DNA of 64,000 nucleotides from Sepiola atlantica (Eukaryota; Mollusca; Cephalopoda; Sepiida; Sepiolidae): NCBI GenBank assembly GCA_963556195.1, contig OY744525.1, positions 30,637,269 to 30,701,268 of the forward strand, read 5' to 3'. Shown piece by piece: positions 23,095 to 33,022 of this stretch (position 1 is its first letter; each line of letters starts with the position of its first letter). The notes under the pieces were generated by a model. It saw only the letters and a program-made list of their open reading frames with translations, ran no database searches and was not told where the DNA came from. The position numbers and the translations under genes were made by a program.

Positions 23095-23222
23095 ATTAGT
23101 CGTTACAAGCAACATTTTAGTAACGGAGCTTTTTAATTTTTTTTGTAGTCTTTTTGTTGGAGTGCAAGTATTTTTGTTTCCCAGAACACAATTAACTCAC
23201 AAAATTGTAAAGAACATTTTTT
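23095..23222 (-). repeat. 3' module of gene-family unit 2
   Basis: Shares GAACACAATTAACTCACAAAATTGTAAAGAACATT-type sequence (in parts) with 38968-39005, 45258-45292, 52836-52880 and 60374-60425, all lying 3' of a family member. Order and strand are constant. Confidence 0.6.
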
Positions 23223-23227
23223 CAAAA

Positions 23228-23280
23228 GGTTAGGGTTAGAGTTAGCGTTAGGGTTAGGGTTGGGGTTGGGGTTAGGGTTT
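23228..23280 (+). repeat. Interstitial TTAGGG-type repeat
   Basis: About nine degenerate hexamers (TTAGGG, TTAGAG, TTAGCG, TTGGGG) in a row, 67 bp past the stop of the gene on the other strand. TTAGGG is the usual animal telomere unit. A second short array lies at 52607-52630 near another family member. Confidence 0.85.
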
Positions 23281-23307
23281 GGTGCGTCGATTCCGATGAA
23301 GAAATCT

Positions 23308-23313
23308 TTTATT
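23308..23313 (-). terminator. Polyadenylation signal candidate
   Basis: AATAAA on the minus strand, about 35 bp after the stop codon at 23347. It would give a very short 3' UTR. Confidence 0.4.
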
Positions 23314-23346
23314 TAATTTCCTCAGTGAGGAACTGCATCCGCATTT

Positions 23347-24048
23347 TTATGTAGTGTATTTAGAAAAAAATCGCTTTACATGGTAAGGATTAATATATGT
23401 AGCATATCGTCTTTTACGATAAAGAATGTTGTTGTTTGTCATTGCAGTTCCATATACAGGAGGACGAGTAAAATATAGAGCACGTCTACTTGTTCTGCCA
23501 GGGAACCACATGTGTCTCTGTACTTCTGCTTTCCCGGTGTCTTGTAGAACATCTCTTTTCATCTGCTGCTGACGACGAATTCCTCGTTTAAATCGATCAT
23601 TCCCTACGTATACTGGATATCCTCCGTGGACAAAACCTTCAAAATGCTGGCGAGGAATTCCCCGTTTAAATCGATCATTCCCTATGTATACTGGATATCC
23701 TCCGAAGAAAAAACCTTCAACCTGTCGTCTATCTTCATCTGAAGCCATGTTGCCGGAATCGATTCCTATAAAACCTTTCTTCGCGTTAAATTGTTCATTT
23801 CTCGTGAGGATATTCATATCATGATTGAGGCTGGAATCCACCATGTTTAGTGCTATAGGAGAGGCTTCATCCTTTGTGGTTTTTGTCAAAATCACCGCAT
23901 GGCCGATATCCTCTTCGTTGTTTCGATTTAAAAAATGTAATTTCTTTATAGTGGGGTCGTCGTCACCGGGCATTTCTGCTCTGCAGAACAATATTATTAA
24001 AGAAAAACAATGAACCAGTAACAAAAGCATTGGTATTTTAGTCGTCAT
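23347..24048 (-). CDS. Secreted dibasic-processed peptide precursor, copy with tandem GGYPVY repeats
   Basis: A 233-residue protein of no family I recognise. Residues 1-24 are a signal peptide (hydrophobic core, end FCRA), so it should enter the secretory pathway. Residues 25-107 are an acidic propiece with KKLHFLNRN at 35-43 and ASDEDRR at 102-108. Residues 111-136 and 137-162 are a 26-residue tandem repeat, each containing GGYPVY.GNDRFKRGI. Basic pairs at 107-108, 128-129, 154-155, 158-159, 164-165, 188-189, 211-214 and 225-226 suit furin/prohormone-convertase cutting. Beyond residue 24 there is no cysteine, so no disulfide fold. No Gly precedes the KR sites after DRF, so those peptides would carry a free C terminus. 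The ATG at 24048 is shared with the other copies (MTTK...). It appears single-exon and has a TATA box at 24195-24202. Neuropeptide-like, toxin-like or antimicrobial roles are all possible; none is shown. Confidence 0.8.
   Translation of the reverse strand: MTTKIPMLLLLVHCFSLIILFCRAEMPGDDDPTIKKLHFLNRNNEEDIGHAVILTKTTKDEASPIALNMVDSSLNHDMNILTRNEQFNAKKGFIGIDSGNMASDEDRRQVEGFFFGGYPVYIGNDRFKRGIPRQHFEGFVHGGYPVYVGNDRFKRGIRRQQQMKRDVLQDTGKAEVQRHMWFPGRTSRRALYFTRPPVYGTAMTNNNILYRKRRYATYINPYHVKRFFSKYTT
23571..23726 (-). repeat. 78-bp tandem duplication in the coding region
   Basis: Two 78-bp units sharing GGATATCCTCC and TTTAAATCGATCATTCCCTA encode residues 111-136 and 137-162. The few differences include GFFFGG versus GFVHGG and GIPRQ versus GIRRQ. 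The orthologous positions at 39 kb and 61 kb hold one unit only, so the duplication is specific to this copy. Confidence 0.9.
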
Positions 24049-24194
24049 TCCGATTCCTGGTTTTGTCCAAATTTGGTCATCAGTATATTAACAACGTACA
24101 GGTCTCTTATTAAGGGAAGAACCAACAGAATTCTGAAACACTTTCAAAGACTTCAAAGAGTCGTCTGTGCAGATTAGTCGTCAACACCGGCTTC

Positions 24195-24202
24195 TTTTTA
24201 TA
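24195..24202 (-). promoter_or_regulatory. TATA box of the 23.3-kb precursor gene
   Basis: TATAAAAA on the minus strand, about 147 bp before the ATG, followed by GAAGCCGGTGTTGACG. The same TATA + GAA..C + GTTGAC arrangement precedes the copies at 61 kb and, in part, 39 kb and 53 kb. The expected start site near 24170 gives a leader of about 120 nt. Confidence 0.7.
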
Positions 24203-24209
24203 CTAAAAA

Positions 24210-24715
24210 ACGCATTAATACGCGTCGAGAAGCTTTAAAACTACGCATAATAATTTTTGCAAATTACCAGAATATTTATCAAAAGGCTAATTATATACAG
24301 CTACTTCTAATAAAAATATAAATATACTTCGTTTTGCAGCAACATTTTATAATTTTATGATTTAATTACACGTAATAAATTGATAAAGACAAGGTAATTT
24401 TAAAGAGTTAACTTATATAATAATTTGGCCAACTACGAATGACAAACCATTTTTTCGAAATAAAAAGAAATATGTAATTACAAGGTTGTGATTAAAATTA
24501 TATACGTTTTTAATAAAGCATAACTACTCACATGTAAACCGGCATGAGAATTTTTAAAAGCATATATTGTATATACAAATAAAACTGTATCAGTTTACAG
24601 GTTTATTAAAAGAAGAAAAGAGATAATATTATAATGAGCGTGCAATCAGGTTTACAAAATAAAGACTACCTACTAACATACCTACGGTCTGTTATGTGGA
24701 AACGGTTACTTTAAT
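24210..24715 (-). repeat. Upstream module of gene-family unit 2
   Basis: Aligns in blocks with 39690-40150 and 61780-62285. Examples are ATTTGGC(C/A)AAC.ACGAATGAC near 24425, TATACGTTTTTAATAAA near 24500, AAGCATATATTGTATATACAAATAAAACT near 24560 (in parts) and ACTACCTACTAACATACCTACGG near 24668. It is non-coding. Confidence 0.7.
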
Positions 24716-25615
24716 TTAATTCTTTTATTATATTTTAAGAGAGTAAAAAGTGGACCGTAGATGTACTTTCTACAACCTCGTTACTCTCGCTTCCTTTATT
24801 TTGTCCTTTTGTCTTCACATTTCATGAGCGATTTTTCTTACAAAAAGGGGAAACATCGCTGTTTCCTGGGTCGACATCCGTCTATTTTACACTTATCGTT
24901 GGCTACGTTTTGACGTTAAAGTAGTATTTTATTTAAGCTTGTTATGTTGTATAATAACCCTATGGGAATAGACGTATCTGTTGGAAATCGTTGGTTTGAC
25001 TTGCGCGAATTTACGCGGGTGCAGTCGAGTGCAGAATAGGGCTTGTTCTCACAGTCAGAGCAAACAGAGAGGACAAGGTTACCGTGTGACGAGACCCCAG
25101 ATCAAGGGTCAGTCTGCACCTGCGAGAGGTTCTGTGACATCACTCGTTCTCCTGAGAAGCTAGTTTTTGTCAGTCTGGGTTTTTGGAAGCAAACAGATTA
25201 GACGTGATTGCTAAAATGTAATTTACAACATATAAGGGAAATATTTCCTTTAAGGGAATACAAGCGAGAGAAATCTTGTCACCCCCTCCATAGGAATGGT
25301 TAAGAAAATAATTGTTAACTAACTACGATAAAGTAGTGATTTGCTCTCTCCCTCTCTCTCGACGTAGTGAATCACTCACAGTTTAAATAACAACGCTTGT
25401 AATAAAATGAATTAAATTTAAAGAACAGTTTGTCTTCGGAGTGCGTCATGAGGCTTTTGTTGCAGAGAACGGACCGCGTTGTTCGCGGCAGGAAGGAAAG
25501 AAGAAATAATTCATCTACTAGACGACACGACCAATCTCTAAACGGCGAGGGAGAAATCTAATGTATGCAACATTACATCTAATCGCTGTATGTCTTGTCT
25601 TGAGTGATATCCATA

Positions 25616-25616
<1 letters not shown>
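24716..25616. other. No recognised gene
   Basis: Includes a less AT-rich island at 24970-25180. The 60-codon frame there (24981-25163) has no known domain. The island may be a mobile-element piece or an unrecognised exon. Confidence 0.4.

Positions 25617-25708
<92 letters not shown>
25617..25708. repeat. (TA)n array
   Basis: About 45 TA units with GTATA variants, ending in TGTGTGTG at the left arm of the Penelope-like fragment. Confidence 0.95.
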
Positions 25709-25711
<3 letters not shown>

Positions 25712-26520
25712 GTGTGTGTGAAAAAGGACACACGGAAAACAGGTTAAAGTGCACGAGAAAAACAAAAACAAGAGATTTGACCAGTTTCGTTTTTGTTAGC
25801 AAACGTCGTCAGAAAAAGTAAAGATTTGAAAATAATTTCATTTCGAAAGGCACACACATGGGAGAAGGAAAAGATGACACGATTAGACTATATGAGAATA
25901 ATTTTAGTGACATTGAAATATGACAAGTGGGTGACACATTCCTCTTTATGTCTCCCGACCACCCCCAAGGACACCTCTCCCTTTGCCGGCATTTACAAAA
26001 TAAAATGTTCCGCATGTCCGATGTTTTATATTTGGGAAACGTCCAGAAACTTAAAATCTCGCATATACGACATTTCCACTAACGCTTTAGTAATACACAG
26101 GAACACTTTCACCCACAATCTACACTTTTCAGACTGCACTCTCCTCAAAATCGAACACTCTATCTTACGCCGCAAATTCATTGAAAGCGCGACTATACTT
26201 CTTTAATCACGATCAAACATTAACCTCAGGTTCGGATCTTATAACCTAAGCAGGAACATCGCAAAAATCGCACTAAAACAATGCAATATATTACACTACT
26301 GCGACCCTGATTAAATATCTATATAAAAAAAATGTTGAGATCATAGTAAGTCTCATAGCTAATCAGATCTTTTTTAATACATCTCTCTCAAACTTAACTC
26401 TATTTAAGGAGTGTTCTTACATGTATTTCATATCATCTGTGTTTAATAATAATTCAAATCTCTTGTTTTCGTTTTTCTCCTGCACTTTAACCTGTTTTCC
26501 GTTTGTCATTTTTCATACAT
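25712..26520 (+). mobile_element. Penelope-like element fragment with inverted terminal arms
   Basis: The left arm 25714-25776 (ACGGAAAACAGGTTAAAGTG) is inverted at 26456-26517 (CACTTTAACCTGTTTTCCGT). The interior carries a plus-strand GIY-YIG remnant. (TA)n arrays lie outside both arms. Inverted flanking sequences are a known trait of Penelope-like elements. Confidence 0.8.
25793..26206 (+). pseudogene. Penelope GIY-YIG endonuclease remnant
   Basis: A 137-codon frame. From about residue 60 it reads SPFAGIYKIKCSACPMFYIWETSRNLKSRIYD. This is the GIY...C..C..FYIGET...L..R core of Penelope endonucleases, with Trp in place of the Gly of YIG and His/Asp variants after it. The tail contains CTLLKIEHSILRRKFIES. 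The RT half is absent. The altered YIG motif suggests it is inactive. Confidence 0.75.
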
Positions 26521-26558
26521 TTTGTCAACCATTTTCATGACTTATCGTGTAAATTACC

Positions 26559-26562
<4 letters not shown>

Positions 26563-26624
<62 letters not shown>
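26563..26624. repeat. (TA)n array
   Basis: About 31 units separating two inverted-repeat elements. Confidence 0.95.
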
Positions 26625-26628
<4 letters not shown>

Positions 26629-27390
26629 ATGAAAATGAATTAGAAAAGCAAAAGTCAAATCGTTTTTCTATTCAGTTACTCAGAGCAAGGTATATTTCGC
26701 AAAAAGGCAATTTATTCAAGTTAAATTTTTCCTTAAGCCAGGCTTTTCAAAGATGAACATCTTATCATCAGAGGAAATCGGTGGGATAGATAAGTTAGCA
26801 AATAGCCTTTAAATATTAATTCGCTGTCTTTTTGCCATTTTAAACCTATTACATGATTTTCAGCCCAGGAATTATTTTTAAATGGCGTATACTTTCCACC
26901 TCACGTTTTACTGAGCCTTGTTGCATCCACGAACATTCCTTTTATTGGACCTTTTACCCTCTTGATTCTATCTATCATCACCGCACCTGAAGATGTTGTT
27001 TTGGGAATTTAACTTTGAATCCTCTCTTGTCATTTCTCGTGCCTTTTAACGACCTTTTTAACGACCTACCTATCTACATTTCACTTTCTCCGCTGGATTT
27101 TTTGACACCGGAGTTTTTTGCAATCGGACATTTGCTTGCATTCGGGCAGAGATTTTTCTTGTGTTTTTTTCCTACAATTTTTATTTTACTTTTTCAAATT
27201 TTAAATCTTGGCCTTTGCCAACTTATCTATCCCAGAGATTTCCTCTTATGATAAGATTTTTATCTTTAAAAAGCCTTGCTTAAGGAAAAATTAAACTTGA
27301 ATAAATTGCCTTTTTGAGAAATATACCTTGCTCTGAGCAACTGAATAGAAAAACGATTTGACTTTTGCTTTTCTAATTCCTTTTCATCCT
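26625..27390. mobile_element. Long-inverted-repeat element
   Basis: The left arm 26633-26805 and right arm 27200-27385 are inverted copies of about 175 bp (left AAGCAAAAGTCAAATCGTTT, right AAACGATTTGACTTTTGCTT). The interior holds a 78-codon hydrophobic frame (27015-27251) without a known domain. Size, arms and (TA)n edges match the neighbouring Penelope fragments, so a 3' Penelope piece is the best guess. Confidence 0.75.
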
Positions 27391-27481
27391 TCTACATATC
27401 TACCTGCTCTATCCTGGATATTGAGCTGTATACTTTTCACAATAAATTTTACCTTTCCTAAAAGTTAGTTTTTAGTGCACC

Positions 27482-27484
<3 letters not shown>

Positions 27485-27540
<56 letters not shown>
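27485..27540. repeat. (TA)n array
   Basis: 28 TA units directly left of the next inverted-repeat element. Confidence 0.95.
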
Positions 27541-27543
<3 letters not shown>

Positions 27544-27985
27544 CTAGAATGAGAAAATATTTATTAATCATGATCAATTAAGAATTTAAAAATTGAAAGG
27601 GCAGCTGACCAATACTTCGATAGCCGAATATCTTATAAATAACCGCACCTGTGCCTCTAATTTGAGTGTCGACTTATTCCCCAGTCTCAGTAAGTCGGAC
27701 TCTCCCTACCATCTCAATATCCTAGAACAAATCTATATTTAGTCCTTAAGACCGTCTCTTTGCAATCAAAGAGAAAAACACCTCGGGCTTAATGTTGTTT
27801 CTATTTAATTGAACTTTCATTTTGTACCCCTTTCTTTCGCGCTAATTCTCATAGCATTATTATTATATTTTTTATACGATACCTCGATATATTTTCTCTG
27901 CTGAGCGAGGTACGAAACCGGTCAGCTGCCCTTTCAATTTTTAAATTCTTAATTGATCATGATTAATAAATATCTTGCACATTCT
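27541..27985 (+). mobile_element. Penelope-like 3' fragment with inverted arms
   Basis: The arms 27545-27612 and 27919-27985 are inverted (TTAATCATGATCAATTAAGA against TCTTAATTGATCATGATTAA). The plus strand in between reads NRTCAS-like, then SPYHLNILE, then QIYI, the Penelope C-terminal tail also seen at 21288-21400. It is the same family as the 21-kb fragment, in the opposite orientation. Confidence 0.8.
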
Positions 27986-28744
27986 TTGTTTATGGAAGCG
28001 AGATACTGTTACATCACAGCTAATTAATTCCAGACTCAAGGAATATAATTCGGTTATTCTGCATGCTTGAAACTTTTATCTTCCTCGTCGCCTGAATACA
28101 TTTTAAGGATCCCACGTAAGTGCATGTCTACTTACAGTTGCAACTAAGCGATTATAAACACGACTACAACACTCTATAATCGTCAGTAAGGAAAAATACC
28201 AACAAAATAATAACATGACTGGGGAACTCCGCAGAAATAAAGGGAATTCAGATTACTTTTTTTAGAATCCGAATTTTATTCAAAATAGATTGATTACTTC
28301 TAAAAAATTAGCATACTACGTTTTACGTACATACAAATACCGTAGAACTTCGGAAAACACCTTCTTTGGTAAGGTGTTCGCTTATTTATTTTTTTACAAT
28401 GGCTTTTATATTGTTATTTATGATTTTCCTTTTTGTTCTGTTGGGAAACTCCCACCCATTCGGAGAAGGTAAACGGAGTGGAATAAAATTTAAATCACCT
28501 CAGTCTAGAAGGAGTTCTCATTAACTGACCGAGGACAGAATGTGTAGAGAAAAATATTAGATGAGATAAAACGCAACACCTAATGGTTTTAGCATTTTTG
28601 TTTTTCGTTAATGTTGTTTGAGTGTCATGTTAATATGTCACCTTCCGCATCACTACAAAACATCTAGCGTTATTCACACACGCAATAAAATAAAATTAAT
28701 TAACCAACACACACACATATCTCGATGCATATGCATATACATAT
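27986..28744. other. No recognised gene
   Basis: AT-rich. The 60-codon frame at 28290-28472 shows no domain. A purine/pyrimidine-mixed stretch near 28500-28700 is unassigned. Confidence 0.4.
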
Positions 28745-29092
28745 AAGCACACATACACAGGTCCTCTGTTTACACTATATTGGGGAATAGTTCACCCAAA
28801 ATGTCGTCTACACATTCTGAAGCGGTCATACATTAATTGATTTTCTAAGCTTTTTGAATTCTGTTGAATTTTCAATTCCCAGAAAATACATTCATCCCTA
28901 ACTTTTGCTTCCCAGTTTATTTTATACATGATATTCTCATGGCAACTTCTTACATCTTGTTGTACGTTTCCATGTAGGAAAGCTAATGAAGACCAACAAG
29001 TATGCCCCTAACAAATATTGTATTGTTTGTCAGAATAATATTAAATGACATGAGAGAAACTGTGAAACGAACATAGCGATTTTTGTCGCTAT
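28745..29092 (-). pseudogene. Secreted precursor family, relic copy 3
   Basis: At the 5' end the minus strand reads ATKIAMFVSQFL, aligning with the family signal peptide. The start codon is changed to ATA at 29090-29092 and the hydrophobic stretch soon runs into a stop. At 28775-28870 sequence matches the relic at 45545-45640 (GATTTTCTAAGC..TT.GAATTCTGTT), which itself aligns with the YGN..SDEDRW region of the family. The gene is dead. Confidence 0.6.
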
Positions 29093-29299
29093 ACTGAATT
29101 CGGCATTTTCACGATTCGGGTAATAATATATAAGGAAAGGGACATGGCTTTTGTTGATGACTTATTCAGAAGAAGTGTGAAACTCCTCGAGACTTATCTG
29201 CAGCTTAATTACTGATCATTGTACTAACATTTTCATAATCAAATATTAAACTAGCACCTGGAAATACTTTAAAATTAACACATATTAATGTTTTAAATG

Positions 29300-30190
29300 C
29301 AACAGAATGTACATTAAAAAGGCAACAAGAAAATATTAAATAAGAAACACGAAGAACTAAAACAAAATATGGCAGCAAAGGAACGAAGGCTGAAACGATA
29401 CAGATACTAATCGGAACAGTATAAAAAAAGACATGGACTTTGAAAACAATAAAAACTTAAACGGAAGAAGAGCAACAACAAATCATTCGGACCCGACAAA
29501 AACAAAAACAAATCTGGAGCCAGATATGAACACAACCTAGAGAGAAAAAAACTGTCAAATGGCTGAAAAACATGGAAAAACAACTTCGGAAAACTGAAGA
29601 AAGGACAGAAACAGAAATTATTGAAGTAACGCTCAAGACAACCGTAAGGGAAATGACAATCTAGAAAGCGCACGGCCACGATGAAATAATTCACTACCCT
29701 TCATGAAAAAGTAACAGCAAAACTGAGTGAATAGACTGGAAACAATAGAAACGCCTTCATTTTCAAGCTGCAGACAAATCATACAAAACCAAACTAGAGA
29801 AGTAACGGATAACGAAAACTAAAAGTCTTACAGGGAACAGAGGTACAACAATTAAACACATCATAGCGAAGAGGCTGAACGTGCCAATAATTACCAATAA
29901 AGAAAGATACTGCCACATCGTAGATGTTGCCGTCTTAGCAGACCACAGGCTAAATATCAAAGAGAAGAAAAACGAAGCAAGCACAGGGAGCTTGCCAGAG
30001 TAATGAAATGCATATGGAACATGACTTAAGTCAATATAATACCAATAATTGTAGGAGCACTAGGAACTGTCACAAAACAAAACTCGGAAAATACTAGGAG
30101 ACATTTATATCATGAGGAGGATTAAGACTATACAACGGACAGGAATGATGAAACAGCTTAAATCTTAAGGAAAATTCTCGAATGCAGAAA
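29300..30190 (+). mobile_element. Internally deleted R2-type LINE relic
   Basis: Plus-strand fragments: KNMEKQLRKTEERTETEI, then EVTLKTTVREMT and KAHGHDEI (29560-29690) are the region just before the RT. IIAKRLNVPIITNKERYCHI, then VDVAVLADHRLNIKEKKNEA (29850-29985) is the C-terminal domain, followed by MRRIKTIQR near 30110. The RT itself is gone, deleted between about 29745 and 29760. It is from the same LINE group as 9050-11860. Confidence 0.7.
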
Positions 30191-30689
30191 CCGACAAACA
30201 TAAACTACAAACACTAACCAACTACATGGAAAGTTCAATCGAAGTAAAATAAAAAGATGACAAAAACACCACATAGGAAGTAAAACTGCACTAAATCTCA
30301 TAAACTGTGTCCCCCTTCCCCCAAAAGGCCTCAGTCTCGTCTGAAATTACGAAAAATAGTCAAGGAGGATGAATGGACAATAGAAGGAAAGCACTAACAA
30401 GACCTCCACTAAATGAGGTTAAATAGTACTGAGACCTTACAGATGCTTTATGCGACCCAAATTTCAGTGAAGACCAATGATCGTTTCCAGCGAGAAATGA
30501 ATGGTAAGCGGCTACTGCGATAACACAAAATCATTTACAAAGGTTATCGAAAGAGGTGGAGAGTACTGGAAATCTAAGGAGACTTGTTATCCCCAGACTT
30601 CTGGAAAGAGTATCGGCTATTATCAGTATGTAATCTCTGATAATGGCCGGTGTGAGAACACTTAGAGAGTACAAATAATAATTCATTAC
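30191..30689. other. No recognised gene
   Basis: Follows the LINE relic and may include its 3' untranslated tail. No open frame of note. Confidence 0.35.
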
Positions 30690-31420
30690 GGATGGAAAGT
30701 TGGTATCTGTCTGTTGGAAGCCCCAACTAGACTATAACGTCTATTAATAATGGGAAGTTGGTATATGTCTGTCAGAAGCCGCAACTAGACTAATAATAAT
30801 GGAAATGTGGTATATTTCTGTATGAAGCCAAGCAATACTATTACTTTTCTAATAATGAATAATTAGTATATGTTTTATTTTTACTCTAAATACCCAATCC
30901 AGTGTACTATACAATGTAAGAATAATGTACTATATTTTACTACTTCATTCAGGGAGATAGTGTCGTATATGTCTTAATACAACTATTGCTACACATGATT
31001 TTGTTTCCTTTTGGGAGGCGTTTGTGTAGTATATCTTCTTTGTCATGATTCAATACTTCTAGGGTTTAGCTTCCTCTATCTGTCTAGATGACCTAATATT
31101 GTATTTGCCTTGTTGTCATGATACCATCCTCTCATGGATTATCTTCGCCTTTTAAGATGTGGGAGGAATAATGTTGTATCTGTTCTGTAGTTATATTACT
31201 ATATTATCAAGGATTCTGGGTAACGTGATATATTCTAACTTGTCATAAGACTATCCACCGAGGAATTTCATCCCCTTTGGAGGGGTAATATAGTATATAT
31301 TCGTTCGTCATGATACAATCCTCTGATCCATTCTCATCATAGGGAAGAAGTGTTTTCTATATTCGTTAGTCATATATCGAACATAAATATTACACCAGAG
31401 GAGGAATATCATCGCTAGTA
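30690..31420. repeat. Degenerate minisatellite, unit about 50-75 bp
   Basis: A recurring core of TAGTATAT.TTC.T..GTCATGAT.CAAT and variants can be followed for at least ten units. The clearest early ones start near 30696, 30754 and 30801 (AAGTTGGTATATGTCTGTC, then AGAAGCC..AACTAGAC). Later ones lie near 31030, 31110, 31290 and 31350. Units have drifted and vary in length. Confidence 0.65.
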
Positions 31421-31450
31421 AACATAATAATAATGTTTTTCTTGTGAAAA

Positions 31451-31725
31451 ATGTTTACCCCGCCTAATAAAGCCGGTATCGTCCGGGCCTTTGGATCTGG
31501 ATTTACGCCGGTCCTGCGCAGTTCTAGGAGGCGCACCCTCCCAGGCTTTGCCTCCCTCGTTGGCATTCCCGGTAGGGCGCCTCAGGCAGTAAGCAATAAA
31601 CTTACTCCTCCCCAAAGAGGAGAGGCAAAGCCTGAGAGGGTAGACCTCCTAGAACTGCACAGGACCGACCCATAGACCGGCGTAAATCAAGCCCCGAAGG
31701 CCAAGACAATGCCAGTTTATGGGGT
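31451..31725. mobile_element. GC-rich imperfect palindrome (MITE-like)
   Basis: About 270 bp, markedly GC-richer than its surroundings, and inverted over most of its length. TTACGCCGGTCCTG near 31503, with CAGTTCTAGGAGG following, pairs with CCTCCTAGAACTG near 31646 and GGACCG...CCGGCGTAA near 31665-31687. The outer CCCGCCTAATAAAG pairs loosely with TTTATGGGG. It carries no protein of its own. Confidence 0.65.
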
Positions 31726-31774
31726 GTAGTATCCATCGGAACAGATACAACAAAAGGCCAACATTCTGATATTT

Positions 31775-31870
31775 ATATTACAACAGTATATACATCTTAA
31801 AAAGCATATATTAAATATACCAATAAAACTGAAGTAATTTACTAATATATTAAATGCAAAATATTGAGTA
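31775..31870 (-). repeat. Upstream-module fragment of gene-family unit 3
   Basis: ACATCTTAAAAAGCATATATTAAATATACCAATAAAACTGAAG (in parts) matches 24555-24600 and 62095-62145. It lies beyond the inserted LINE relic, minisatellite and palindrome, as if unit 3 had been split by them. Confidence 0.5.
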
Positions 31871-32294
31871 TTTGAAAGTGGTGTTGTGGGCGTAGCATCT
31901 TTGTTTAAAAATCCTTGCTAACAGATGAATAAGTAAATAAATAAAACTTGCTAGGGAATAAAATGAAGGCCTTTCATACACGAACTAACGTCGATCTCCT
32001 TTAAGTCTTAGTTAATCACTATCCCACACCTGATTTTTTCGGGGACCCCCTCAGAGATACACCGTTTTCTGTCATTGTTGACGCCATTCCCTATCGGGAC
32101 GGGACTACAATCATTTCAGCTTGCCGATGATTCCACTGGGCACGAGAATTTACTAAACATGTCTAAATCTGCATTTTTGTATGAAACCGCGGTACATTGC
32201 TGAAATATGTAATATACAGTATCTAAATTAATTATATTTGCTCTCTCATATGATTGAGCACTTCATTTGATTTCTTTTCATATACAACCTGACA

Positions 32295-32296
<2 letters not shown>
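31871..32296. other. No recognised gene
   Basis: Nothing coding was found. Confidence 0.4.

Positions 32297-32355
<59 letters not shown>
32297..32355. repeat. (TA)n array
   Basis: About 29 pure TA units. The following 32356-32708 has no recognised feature. Confidence 0.95.
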
Positions 32356-32356
<1 letters not shown>

Positions 32357-32707
32357 CCAAGAACACCTCTGTCTGTGCATGCTTATCCTAAAAACTAAGA
32401 CATACTAGTAAGTGTACTGTCAATATCACAATATAATAGTATTCACATGCACAATTTGCATGTGAACATAATGGAAGCATTTTTGGGTCTCTGACGGTCC
32501 CTAAAAGAAGCTAATGATAATGTTCTACCATGTAATTAATCTATTTATTAGCGTTAGTTTAAGAGTATCAACATATATCTGAACAGCTTAGTAAGTGAGA
32601 TATTTAGCTGACAGAACTAAGATTGCTTTTAAAGTATACTCTTTCTACCATGATGTTGCATATTGTGCTATTCCACACTGTAACTTGGGCAACACCGGCT
32701 AGCTCTG

Positions 32708-32708
<1 letters not shown>

Positions 32709-32767
<59 letters not shown>

Positions 32768-32930
32768 GTGTGTATATATATATATGATACTTTTTATTTA
32801 CACATACATGTACAAAATCTGCGACACTGGCATGTCGATGTTATGGATCAACAGTAACTGTAAACTGAGATCTCATCAGGGCGAGTTAGAATCCGATCTT
32901 AACCTCAGACCATCTCTCTCTCTCTTTCTG

Positions 32931-33018
<88 letters not shown>
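32709..33018. repeat. (TA)n arrays around a foldback-family arm
   Basis: TA tracts at 32709-32786 and 32934-33018. Between them, 32785-32925 is a single arm of the family that forms the palindrome at 33020-33305 (ATGTACAAAATCTGCGACAC, then TGGCATGTCGATG). Confidence 0.85.
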
Positions 33019-33019
<1 letters not shown>

Positions 33020-33022
<3 letters not shown>

